Assembly (NCBI RefSeq): GCF_011617245.1
Contig: NZ_CP050152.1
Coordinates: 1,116,001 to 1,180,000, forward strand
Length of the DNA: 64,000 nt
Reading direction: 5' to 3'
Source of the DNA: Brevibacterium atlanticum
GTDB taxonomy: Bacteria; Actinomycetota; Actinomycetes; Actinomycetales; Brevibacteriaceae
Shown: positions 55,652 to 64,000 of the stretch, piece after piece
Position numbering within the stretch: position 1 is the stretch's first letter
Layout of the letters: each line of letters starts with the position of its first letter
Notes under the pieces: model-generated
Seen by the model: only the letters and a program-made list of their open reading frames with translations
Databases searched by the model: none
What the model was told of the DNA's origin: nothing
Position numbers and translations under genes: made by a program

Positions 55652-56329
55652 TCAGCGGGCGCGGTTGCGCATCCGGTCCATGTCGAGGATGACGACCGAT
55701 CGGGCCTCGAGGCGGATGAAGCCGCGCGCGGCGAAGTCGGCCAGAGCCTTGTTCACGGTCTCACGGGAGGCGCCGACGAGCTGCGCGAGCTCCTCCTGGG
55801 TGAGATCGTGGGCGACGAGGACACCGTCCGGGGCCGGCTTCGAGAACCGTGCGGCCAGGTCGAGCAGCGCCTTGGCGACACGTCCGGGCACATCGGAGAA
55901 CACGAGGTCGCCGACGGTCTCATTCGTCCGACGCAGACGCTGCGCGAGGGCCTTGAGCAGGTTCATGGCAGCCTGCGGGCGCTCATTGAGCCAGGTGGTG
56001 AGGTCCTCGTGCTTGAGGCTGAGCAGCTCGGACTGGGACACAGCGGTGACGGAGGTCGAACGTGGGCCCGGATCGAAGAGGCTGAGCTCACCGATGATCT
56101 CGCCGGGACCGACCACGGACAGCAGGTTCTCGCGACCGTCGGAGGACTCCCGGCCGATCTTGAGCTTGCCGCTGGAGACGATGTAGAGCTCATCGCCGGC
56201 ATCGCCTTCATGGAAGAGCACGGTTCCCCGACGGAGACTCCGCGGGTTCATGAACTTCATCAATGCACTGGTGGCTTCATCGTCCAGACCTGCGAAGAGC
56301 GTCGCGCCCCGCACCACTTCAATATCCAC
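55652..56329 (-). CDS. glxR: Crp/Fnr-family global regulator, GlxR-like
   Basis: cAMP-receptor-type regulator of 225 aa, close to Corynebacterium GlxR by recognisable stretches: GDAGDELYIVSSGKLKIGRE, SLFDPGPRSTSVTAV, RLRRTNETVGDLVFSDVPGR and the HTH LTQEELAQLVGASRETVNKA. It binds sites like TGTGA-N6-TCACA and controls carbon metabolism in relatives. The GTG at 56329 has a perfect AGGAGG. Divergent from nth. The name is by similarity of sequence and of neighbourhood (MBL, nth, CoA pyrophosphatase). Confidence 0.9.
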   Translation of the reverse strand: MDIEVVRGATLFAGLDDEATSALMKFMNPRSLRRGTVLFHEGDAGDELYIVSSGKLKIGRESSDGRENLLSVVGPGEIIGELSLFDPGPRSTSVTAVSQSELLSLKHEDLTTWLNERPQAAMNLLKALAQRLRRTNETVGDLVFSDVPGRVAKALLDLAARFSKPAPDGVLVAHDLTQEELAQLVGASRETVNKALADFAARGFIRLEARSVVILDMDRMRNRAR

Positions 56330-56562
56330 TGGTTCCTCCTTGTCGTGATAATCACACATAAATCTACCTGGTCAACAGCATCGATACCAGCAAAGACGCG
56401 GGAGTGTGGCCCATGAGTATGAAAACCCGACCTGCCCGCGACCCTCACCTCACCGTCGAACCGACGACACAGCCCGCGCCACTCTACTCCTCCAAGCACC
56501 TGACCGCCTGATGTGAGCGGCCTCACTGCGGATTATGGGGGCACGGATTAAGATGGTGAGTC

Positions 56563-57339
56563 GTGTTGACGGTGGCAGAGAAGAGCGCGCGGAAGTTCGC
56601 GAAGGAGACCCCGCTGGGGCGGACGCGACGGGCCAGGAAGATCCATCGCATCCTTGCCGAGGTGTATCCGAATGCGAAATGCGAACTCGACTTCGACACT
56701 CCCTTCCAGCTGCTCATCGCCACCGTCCTGTCCGCACAGACCACCGACATCCGCGTCAACGCCGTCACCCCGGGCCTCTTCGCCGCCTTCCCCGATGCCC
56801 ATTCCCTGGCCGTGGCCAACCTCATCGAGGTCGAGGAGCTCATCCGCTCCACCGGTTTCTATCGCGCGAAGGCCCGCAACATCGTCAAGCTCGCGAACGA
56901 ACTCGTCGACGACTACGACGGAGTCGTCCCGGACCGGATGGACAAGCTCGTCAAGCTCGCCGGGGTCGGGAGGAAGACCGCGAACGTCGTCCTCGGCAAC
57001 GCCTTCGACACCCCTGGCCTGACCGTCGACACCCACATGGGCCGGCTGGCCCGCCGGTTCGGATGGACGGAGGAGACCGACCCGGTCAAGGCCGAATACG
57101 ACATCGCCGCCCTGTTCCCGAAGAAGGACCTCACCCTGCTCTCGCATCGGGTGATCTTCCACGGCCGCCGCATCTGCCACTCCCGCAGGCCCGCCTGCGG
57201 AGCCTGCCCGCTGACGGATCTCTGCCCGTCCTTCGGGATCGGGGAACTCGACCCGGACAAGGCCCGCGCCATGCTGAGGTTCGAAATGGCTCCCTTGGCC
57301 ACCGTCGCCGAGGCGGACGATCCCGAGGCCGAGAAGTGA
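56563..57339 (+). CDS. nth: Endonuclease III
   Basis: DNA glycosylase/AP lyase of 258 aa that removes oxidised pyrimidines. The helix-hairpin-helix LVKLAGVGRKTANVVLGNAF carries the catalytic Lys, and VDTHMGRLARRFGW the catalytic Asp. The C-terminal 4Fe-4S cluster CHSRRPACGACPLTDLC has the C-X6-C-X2-C-X5-C spacing. Start codon uncertain: GTG at 56563 or at 56572. It overlaps the CoA pyrophosphatase gene in GTGA. Confidence 0.94.
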   Translation: MLTVAEKSARKFAKETPLGRTRRARKIHRILAEVYPNAKCELDFDTPFQLLIATVLSAQTTDIRVNAVTPGLFAAFPDAHSLAVANLIEVEELIRSTGFYRAKARNIVKLANELVDDYDGVVPDRMDKLVKLAGVGRKTANVVLGNAFDTPGLTVDTHMGRLARRFGWTEETDPVKAEYDIAALFPKKDLTLLSHRVIFHGRRICHSRRPACGACPLTDLCPSFGIGELDPDKARAMLRFEMAPLATVAEADDPEAEK

Positions 57340-58067
57340 GCACCGGAATCCCCGACCTGCCGCCCGAGTCAGCGACGATCTCGGACGGAGCGCTGAGGGG
57401 CCAGCTCGAGGAGCTCGCAACCTCACACGGTTCGCCGCTGTGGCTGCGACGGCAGAAGGACTCGGCCGAGGAGCAGGCGAGAGATGCGGCGGTGCTCATG
57501 CTCTTCGGGCGTGGGGGAGCGCCGCGAACCGATGCCGGACGGGCCGAGGCCAGTCGCCTGTCGGAACTCGGCGTCGCCGATGTCGACATCGTGCTCCTCC
57601 AGCGTGCGGCGACCCTGCGGCACCATCCCGGCCAAGTCGCCTTCCCCGGCGGCGGACGCGACCCTGAGGACGCATCGATGTCCGCTGCGGCGCTGCGTGA
57701 GGCCGAGGAGGAGGCCGGAATCCACCCGGACACCGTGGAGGTCCTCGGGGAGATGGATCCGCTCTATATCCCGGTCTCGAAGTTCGAGGTCACCCCGGTG
57801 ATCGGCTACTGGAGTCAACCCGGCACGGTGCAGGTGATGGACCACCGCGAGTCCTATTCCGTCTACCGTGTGGCCGTCGCCGACCTCGTCGCCCCGGCCA
57901 ACCGCGGCACCTTCGCCCGCCCGGATCTGGGGATCTCGACCCCGGCCTTCGACGTCGGTGTGCTCAAGGTGTGGGGCTTCACCGCCGGCATCCTCGACTT
58001 CGCCCTCGACCACCTCGGCTGGGCGGGGGACTGGGACAAGAAGGCTCCCATCGTCATCGACTTCTGA
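57336..58067 (+). CDS. CoA pyrophosphatase (Nudix hydrolase)
   Basis: Nudix hydrolase of 243 aa, CoA-diphosphatase type. LRHHPGQVAFPGGGRDPEDA and AALREAEEEAGI together give the upstream CoA motif and an intact Nudix box, followed by GEMDPLYIPVSKFEVTPVIG, typical of CoA pyrophosphatases. It splits CoA to 3',5'-ADP and phosphopantetheine. The GTG at 57336 overlaps the nth stop, so the two are coupled; a longer reading through nth in this frame is a shadow. Confidence 0.88.
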   Translation: MSTGIPDLPPESATISDGALRGQLEELATSHGSPLWLRRQKDSAEEQARDAAVLMLFGRGGAPRTDAGRAEASRLSELGVADVDIVLLQRAATLRHHPGQVAFPGGGRDPEDASMSAAALREAEEEAGIHPDTVEVLGEMDPLYIPVSKFEVTPVIGYWSQPGTVQVMDHRESYSVYRVAVADLVAPANRGTFARPDLGISTPAFDVGVLKVWGFTAGILDFALDHLGWAGDWDKKAPIVIDF

Positions 58068-58095
58068 ATTCGGCCACTGCGGATTCCGGCACGGG

Positions 58096-58935
58096 TCAGC
58101 GCTGCCCGGCCTTCGCTCTGAACAGCACCGCCGCCCACACCGCCGCCACAGCGAGGATGAGCAGACACCAGCCGACGGCGAGATAGCCGGAAGCGCCCAT
58201 CTCGGTGCCGATGAGCAGTGCGCGCAGAGCGTCGATGATCGGGGTGATCGGCTGATTGTCGGCGAATACCTCCAACCACCTCGGCATGGTCTCGACCGGC
58301 ACGAAGGCGCTCGAGACGTAGGGGAGGAAAAGCAGAATGAAACCGTACCCGTTGGCGGATTCGGGAGACTTCGCAGCGAGGCCGATGGCGGCGAAGAGAT
58401 ACGTGATCGCCAGAATGTAGAGGGCGATGAGTCCGATGGTCGCCAGCCATTCGCCCACTCCGGCAGAGGGGCGGAATCCGATGGCGACGGCGACGAGGAG
58501 GACGATGGAGGTGGCGAACAGGTTCCTTGCGAGGCTCGCCGCCACATGACCGGTGATGACGGCAGACGCTCGCACCGGCATCGTCCGCAGCCGGTCGACG
58601 AACCCGGAGGTCATATCCGAAGCTACCGACAGCGAGGTCGAGGCGGCACCGAAGCCGGCGCAGGTGAGGATGATTCCGGGGACGACGTAGTCGACGTAAC
58701 CGCCGTCGGGATCGAGGGCGCCGCCGAAGACGAAGGTGAACATGAGCATGAGCATCACCGGCAGGGCGACGGCCATGAGCAGCGATTCGACGTCGCGAAC
58801 AGCGTGACGCAGGCTTCTGCCGATGAAGGTGGCCTCGGCGGAGAGCCCGCGAGGGCGGGTGCGGGAGGCCGTGCGGGAGAGGACGGCGGAAACCCGTCCT
58901 GTCGGGGACTCGGTGGTCGAATGGATCTGTGACAT
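58096..58935 (-). CDS. ABC-2 type drug exporter permease (DrrB-like)
   Basis: Membrane protein of 279 aa with six helices, DrrB/ABC-2 type. ALPVMLMLMFTFVFGGALDP, YVVPGIILTCAGFGAASTSL and GFVDRLRTMPVRASAVITGH are the family pattern. The ATG at 58935 has GAGGAC upstream. It lies 59 bp after the ATPase gene on the same strand; together they form an efflux pump, probably for a hydrophobic drug. Confidence 0.88.
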   Translation of the reverse strand: MSQIHSTTESPTGRVSAVLSRTASRTRPRGLSAEATFIGRSLRHAVRDVESLLMAVALPVMLMLMFTFVFGGALDPDGGYVDYVVPGIILTCAGFGAASTSLSVASDMTSGFVDRLRTMPVRASAVITGHVAASLARNLFATSIVLLVAVAIGFRPSAGVGEWLATIGLIALYILAITYLFAAIGLAAKSPESANGYGFILLFLPYVSSAFVPVETMPRWLEVFADNQPITPIIDALRALLIGTEMGASGYLAVGWCLLILAVAAVWAAVLFRAKAGQR

Positions 58936-58994
58936 TGCGGTGTCCTCTCTGGGTGGTGACGGTGAACGGAAACGCGGGATAGTGCTGAGAGTGC

Positions 58995-59954
58995 TCAATG
59001 CGGTGAGCCAGCCGAGGTGAAGGCGAGGAAGACATCGTCGAGGCTGGGACTGTGCAGGGAAACCGAGGCCCGAGGCGATTGGGATGTCCACGGCTCGAGC
59101 GCCGAGGCGAGCCCGGCGACAGTGCCGTCGGTGGCGATCTCTTCCAGTTGAGTTCCGTCGCTTCCGCGGATCGACACGGTGTCCTCGCCGATGCGTGCCT
59201 TGAGCTCTGCAGGTGTGCCGAGGCCCGCCAACCGTCCGCTGTCGAGGAGGCCGATGCGATCGGCCAGGACATCGGCTTCGTCGAGGTACTGCGTGGTGAG
59301 GAACACCGTGGCGCCGCCTCGGGAGAGTTCCCCGACCTCGTTCCACAGCTCCTGCCGGGACCGGGTGTCGAGGCCGGTGGTGGGTTCGTCGAGGATGAGT
59401 ACCTCGACCGGGACGACGAGGCTGAGCGCCAGGTCGAGACGGCGACGCATGCCGCCGGAAAGAGCGGCGACCCGGGCAGACATGAAGGATGTGAGACTGA
59501 GCTTCTCGGCAAGCTCCCGGCTTCTTGCTTTCGCATCGCGACGACTCAGCCCGGAGAGCCGACCGAGGAGGACGAGGTTCTCCTCGACCGAAAGATGGGC
59601 ATCGACGGCCGCGGACTGGCCGGTGACGGCGAATCGCCGCTTCGCCTCGGCGGGTGATTCGCGCACATCGACGTCCATGACCCGAACCGAACCGGCGTCC
59701 GGACGGACGAGGGTGGTGAGGATATTGATGCAGGTCGTCTTTCCCGCGCCGTTGGAGCCGAGGAGGGCGAAGACCTCGCCTCTGTGGACATGGAAGTCGA
59801 GTCCGTCGAGGACGGTCTTCGCGCCGAAGCGTTTGCTCACACCTGTGAATGAGATGGCTGGGGATCGGGTGTCATCCGCGGCGGTGCCCTCCGTCAGGAG
59901 CGGGCCGCAAACGGTCGAACGAGCTGCGGTGCTGGTGGAGTCGTCGGTGGTCAT
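58995..59954 (-). CDS. ABC drug exporter ATPase (DrrA-like)
   Basis: ATP-binding subunit of 319 aa. Walker A GSNGAGKTTCINIL, Q-loop TGQSAAVD, signature LSGGMRRRLDLALSLV, Walker B VLILDEPTTGLD and switch His position occupied by Gln in LTTQYLDEAD, as is normal for DrrA. The C-terminal DrrA extension follows (IRGSDGTQLEEIA). The ATG at 59954 has AAAGGAC upstream. It is divergent from the TetR gene, the likely repressor. Confidence 0.9.
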   Translation of the reverse strand: MTTDDSTSTAARSTVCGPLLTEGTAADDTRSPAISFTGVSKRFGAKTVLDGLDFHVHRGEVFALLGSNGAGKTTCINILTTLVRPDAGSVRVMDVDVRESPAEAKRRFAVTGQSAAVDAHLSVEENLVLLGRLSGLSRRDAKARSRELAEKLSLTSFMSARVAALSGGMRRRLDLALSLVVPVEVLILDEPTTGLDTRSRQELWNEVGELSRGGATVFLTTQYLDEADVLADRIGLLDSGRLAGLGTPAELKARIGEDTVSIRGSDGTQLEEIATDGTVAGLASALEPWTSQSPRASVSLHSPSLDDVFLAFTSAGSPH

Positions 59955-59959
59955 GATGA

Positions 59960-60056
59960 AAGTCCTTTCGAGAGTCGTCATCGATTTCTGTATATGAAAG
60001 AAACTGTATATGACACTAACACGCAATATATGGCATACACAATATAGGATGGCGAC
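59960..60056. promoter_or_regulatory. AT-rich divergent promoter/operator region
   Basis: Between the DrrA and TetR genes. TGTATATGA occurs twice in direct order (about 59988 and 60006), then CAATATATGGCATACACAAT-ATAGG shows partial dyad symmetry. Such AT-rich repeats in a GC-rich genome are the expected operators of the TetR protein at 60057. Confidence 0.5.
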
Positions 60057-61058
60057 ATGAGTTCTGACGACACGATCGAGCAGCTGCCCAGCGGAATCGC
60101 GCTGGCCTGGGGCGTCGCGGCGACTCCGCAGCGAGGGCCGAAGCGGGAGATGAGCGTCGAGAGGATCGTCGACGCTGCCATTGAGATCGCCGACAGCGAC
60201 GGCATCCAGGCGGTGTCGATGTCCGCAGTCGCGAAGAGACTCGGGTACACACCGATGTCGCTCTATCGCTACGTCAGCTCGAAAGACGACCTGCTCCTGC
60301 TCATGCAGGAGGAGGCGACCGGTCTGCCGCCCGAGCAGACAGAGGACCCGACCGGGTGGAGGGAGCGACTGCGAGAGCTCTACGAGGCCCAGTCGTCAGT
60401 CTTCATCAATCAGCCCTGGCTGCTCTCACTTCCGATCACCGGCAGCCCGATCACTCCGAACAGCTCAGCATGGCTCGAGGCCAGCCTCGAAGCCCTCGCC
60501 GAGACCGGCCTGACGCAGGACGAGCGACTCGCGGCGACTCTTCTGGTCACCGGTGCCGCGCGGTGGAAGGGGCTCATCCACGCCGGATACGAGGAGGAGA
60601 GCCGGACCACGGGGCTGAACGCCGCCGAGGTGGCCGCACGGGAGTCTGCGCTCTTCGACGCCGTCATCACCGGCGACGGGTATCCGTACCTGAGGCAGGC
60701 GATCGACGCCGGAGTCTTCATCTCAGACGCGGATCCCTTCGATTTCGGGCTCGACCGCGGACTCGACGGTGTGGAGTCCTATATCGACCGCATCTCGCAG
60801 GAGCGGCGCGACGACTCCGGTGAGGCCGGTGCCGATGCCGCCGATGTTAGTGACCGCGCTGAGGCGGCCGGGTCGAATGCGGGTGTCGCCGAGGGATCTG
60901 CGGCGATCGGCGACGATCATCCCGGTGTGCAGTCGGACAAGAAGCTGCGGGAGGCGCGGAAGGCGGTCAGGCAGGCGCAGAAGGTGCTCGCTGAAGCTCG
61001 GAAGAAGGAGCGTCAGACTCTGCGGGAGGCCAGGGAGCGAGTGGCGAAGCAGAGCTGA
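60057..61058 (+). CDS. TetR-family regulator with basic coiled-coil C-terminal extension
   Basis: Regulator of 333 aa. Residues about 30-80 form the TetR HTH (VERIVDAAIEIADSDGIQAV and GYTPMSLYRYVSSKDDLLLL); residues 85-235 match the TetR C-terminal domain of tetracycline-type repressors. The last 80 residues are extra: an Ala/Asp/Gly linker then a Lys/Arg/Ala helix (KKLREARKAVRQAQKVLAEA, RKKERQTLREARERV) likely to form a coiled coil. It probably represses the divergent DrrAB pump. Confidence 0.86.
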   Translation: MSSDDTIEQLPSGIALAWGVAATPQRGPKREMSVERIVDAAIEIADSDGIQAVSMSAVAKRLGYTPMSLYRYVSSKDDLLLLMQEEATGLPPEQTEDPTGWRERLRELYEAQSSVFINQPWLLSLPITGSPITPNSSAWLEASLEALAETGLTQDERLAATLLVTGAARWKGLIHAGYEEESRTTGLNAAEVAARESALFDAVITGDGYPYLRQAIDAGVFISDADPFDFGLDRGLDGVESYIDRISQERRDDSGEAGADAADVSDRAEAAGSNAGVAEGSAAIGDDHPGVQSDKKLREARKAVRQAQKVLAEARKKERQTLREARERVAKQS

Positions 61059-61084
61059 GCGTCGAGAGGCGGGTGCGAATACTA

Positions 61085-61117
61085 AAGCGGCGCCGGACGT
61101 TTCGTCCGGCGCCGCTT
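61085..61117. terminator. Bidirectional terminator after the TetR gene
   Basis: AAGCGGCGCCGGAC and GTCCGGCGCCGCTT form a perfect 14-bp stem around GTTTC, between the convergent TetR and holin-X-like genes. Confidence 0.83.
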
Positions 61118-61152
61118 CGGCATCTGCCGTGGTTCTCAGATCGGGAGAGGGG

Positions 61153-61560
61153 TCAGTACCTGGGGCCCGAAGGGTTCTTGACGGCGCGCTTGACCGAAGC
61201 GACCAGCGACTTCGCCGAGCCGATCGCGGTGCCCGGCACCGGGTTGCCCTTCTTGAACAGCGGGAGGGCGACGAGGACGAGGATGATCGCGATGAGGGCG
61301 AGGATGCCGAAGACGATGAGGAAGCTGCCCCACCATGGCCAGTCGAGGCCCTCGTGGAAGGCGGCCGCACCGGCGAAGATCACCATGAAGGAGGAGAGGA
61401 AGAGCAGGAAGAGCGCGACGATGGCGAGACCGGCGCCGATGCCCAGGTTCTTGGCACCGGCCGTGGCCTCGGCCTTGGCCAGCGCAATCTCTTCTTCGGC
61501 GATCGCTTTGGAATCGTCGCTGATGCCTTTGATCAGTTCGCTGATCGACCGTTCGGCCAT
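61153..61560 (-). CDS. Holin-X-like membrane protein (Phage_holin_3_6 type)
   Basis: Membrane protein of 135 aa. An amphipathic acidic N-terminal helix (SISELIKGISDDSKAIAEEE, IALAKAEA) precedes two transmembrane segments (about 42-68 and 80-105) and a basic tail. This is the actinobacterial holin-X/DUF1469 pattern. Despite the name it is a chromosomal housekeeping-like gene, with no phage genes nearby. Its location upstream of acs in genome order is not informative. Confidence 0.82.
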   Translation of the reverse strand: MAERSISELIKGISDDSKAIAEEEIALAKAEATAGAKNLGIGAGLAIVALFLLFLSSFMVIFAGAAAFHEGLDWPWWGSFLIVFGILALIAIILVLVALPLFKKGNPVPGTAIGSAKSLVASVKRAVKNPSGPRY

Positions 61561-61752
61561 GAGTGCTCCTAAATCGAGAACGAGAGGACAATCTAACTAA
61601 AGAGTAGTCTGAAGGCGCCCTGCGGCCAAAGGCGAACCGGACGGAAACTGAGAAAACCCGCCGGATCCGGACCGTGCAGCTGCGCTGCAGCCGTCCGTCA
61701 CCGGCGGGTCGGCCCCAGCGAACGAACCGCGTCGTCGCCGGGGACCGTCGAC

Positions 61753-63690
<1,938 letters not shown>

Positions 63691-64000
63691 TCTTCCCTCC
63701 GACTTCTTTGGTGGATCGAAAATTCCACTTGAACTGTATACCCACAGACAGGGCACGAGACGCTGTGTTTCACCGGATGAACGGTGTGATCGGGGGTAGC
63801 CACAGCGGATTCGACGTGGTAAGGGTCACAGGGTGGCGGTGGGGTTCCCCGGTCGCTGAGAACGCCTCGGCGAGGGGAAGGCAGGGAGATTCGCAGGGTT
63901 CAGAATGTGCGAACGAGTGCACAGGTGCCCTGTGTTCTGCAAGGATGGGGGTCAGAACCTGTCGGGAAACCACCTGTGCAGGCACAGAAACACTGTTACC
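63691..64000. promoter_or_regulatory. acs upstream region with a GlxR-like site
   Basis: CGTGGTAAGGGTCACA at 63815-63830 matches the Crp/GlxR consensus TGTGA-N6-TCACA at eight of ten fixed positions, 125 bp before the acs start. No other gene or repeat is supported in this last 310 bp; a promoter is expected but not obvious. Confidence 0.45.

Noticed and set aside
56345-56355. GTGATAATCAC palindrome upstream of glxR as autoregulatory GlxR site
   Set aside because: Spacing between half-sites is one base in the centre, not the six needed for Crp-type binding; it also lies next to the ribosome site.
61153-61560. Holin-like gene as sign of a prophage
   Set aside because: The holin-X-like family is common in actinobacterial chromosomes; no phage structural or lysis genes lie nearby.

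Overview
The window looks like chromosomal DNA from a high-GC actinobacterium, most likely Brevibacterium or a close relative. This is inferred from GC-rich codon use, frequent GTG starts, GTGA/ATGA stop-start overlaps, a GlxR-type Crp regulator, a dnaX-recR-lysC-asd order and an IS1549/IS1634-type insertion sequence. No 16S gene or other decisive marker is present. Most of the window is ordinary core and metabolic sequence. Two lower-GC accessory regions (about 27.5-33 kb and 45.2-53 kb) interrupt it.

Layout. 1-2.4 kb: an MFS exporter (cut by the window edge) divergent from an XRE/MmyB regulator. 2.4-3.9 kb: tRNA-Ser(GGA) and sfnG (dimethylsulfone monooxygenase). 4-8 kb: a secreted SpoIID/LGFP protein, a DJ-1/PfpI protein, a quinone oxidoreductase and a DUF4333 lipoprotein. 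8.3-11 kb: a DGPF/YCII protein with its ECF42-type sigma factor, then a FUSC membrane protein. 11-16 kb: a complete ferric-siderophore ABC importer (substrate-binding protein, two permeases, ATPase) with a DtxR-like box upstream and an AraC regulator. 16-23.4 kb: an amidase, a winged-helix regulator, a small membrane protein with a 27-bp operator-like palindrome, a flavodoxin-like protein, a sirtuin, a TIGR03085 protein, a DUF4190 protein, a double GNAT acetyltransferase and a DUF1707 pair. 23.5-27.5 kb: dnaX-recR.

Accessory region 1 (27.5-32.8 kb) lies directly behind recR. The last 85 bp of recR plus about 100 bp of flank recur at 31198, and a shorter copy recurs at 32697. The 31198 copy differs from recR in the coding part only at silent positions, so it still encodes the RecR C-terminus and stop. 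Just before each recurrence is a minus-strand remnant with a helix-turn-helix resembling the end of a serine recombinase. This is the signature of two tandem, decayed elements that insert into and rebuild the 3' end of recR. Each cassette carries a small secreted protein and an uncharacterised partner. Cassette 1 was later hit by an IS630-type element, which was itself hit by an IS1634/IS1549-type element.

33-45 kb: a YeiH-type transporter with a translationally overlapped small unknown protein, a DUF2975/HTH pair behind a promoter with paired TATCGATA sites, lysC-asd, a znuABC-type importer, a metallophosphoesterase and a class A penicillin-binding protein.

Accessory region 2 (45.2-53 kb): a secreted peptidoglycan-binding protein, a peptidoglycan-binding/DUF1906 glycoside-hydrolase-like gene split by one IS1634/IS1549-type copy with a second copy just past its end, and a convergent lipoprotein gene. 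The three copies of this IS are flanked by target duplications of 55, 75 and 180 bp, all readable directly.

53-64 kb: DUF4177, RidA, a Nudix-like protein lacking the catalytic motif, an MBL hydrolase, glxR, nth, a CoA pyrophosphatase, a DrrAB-type ABC exporter with a divergent TetR regulator, a holin-X-like membrane protein and acetyl-CoA synthetase with a GlxR-like site upstream.
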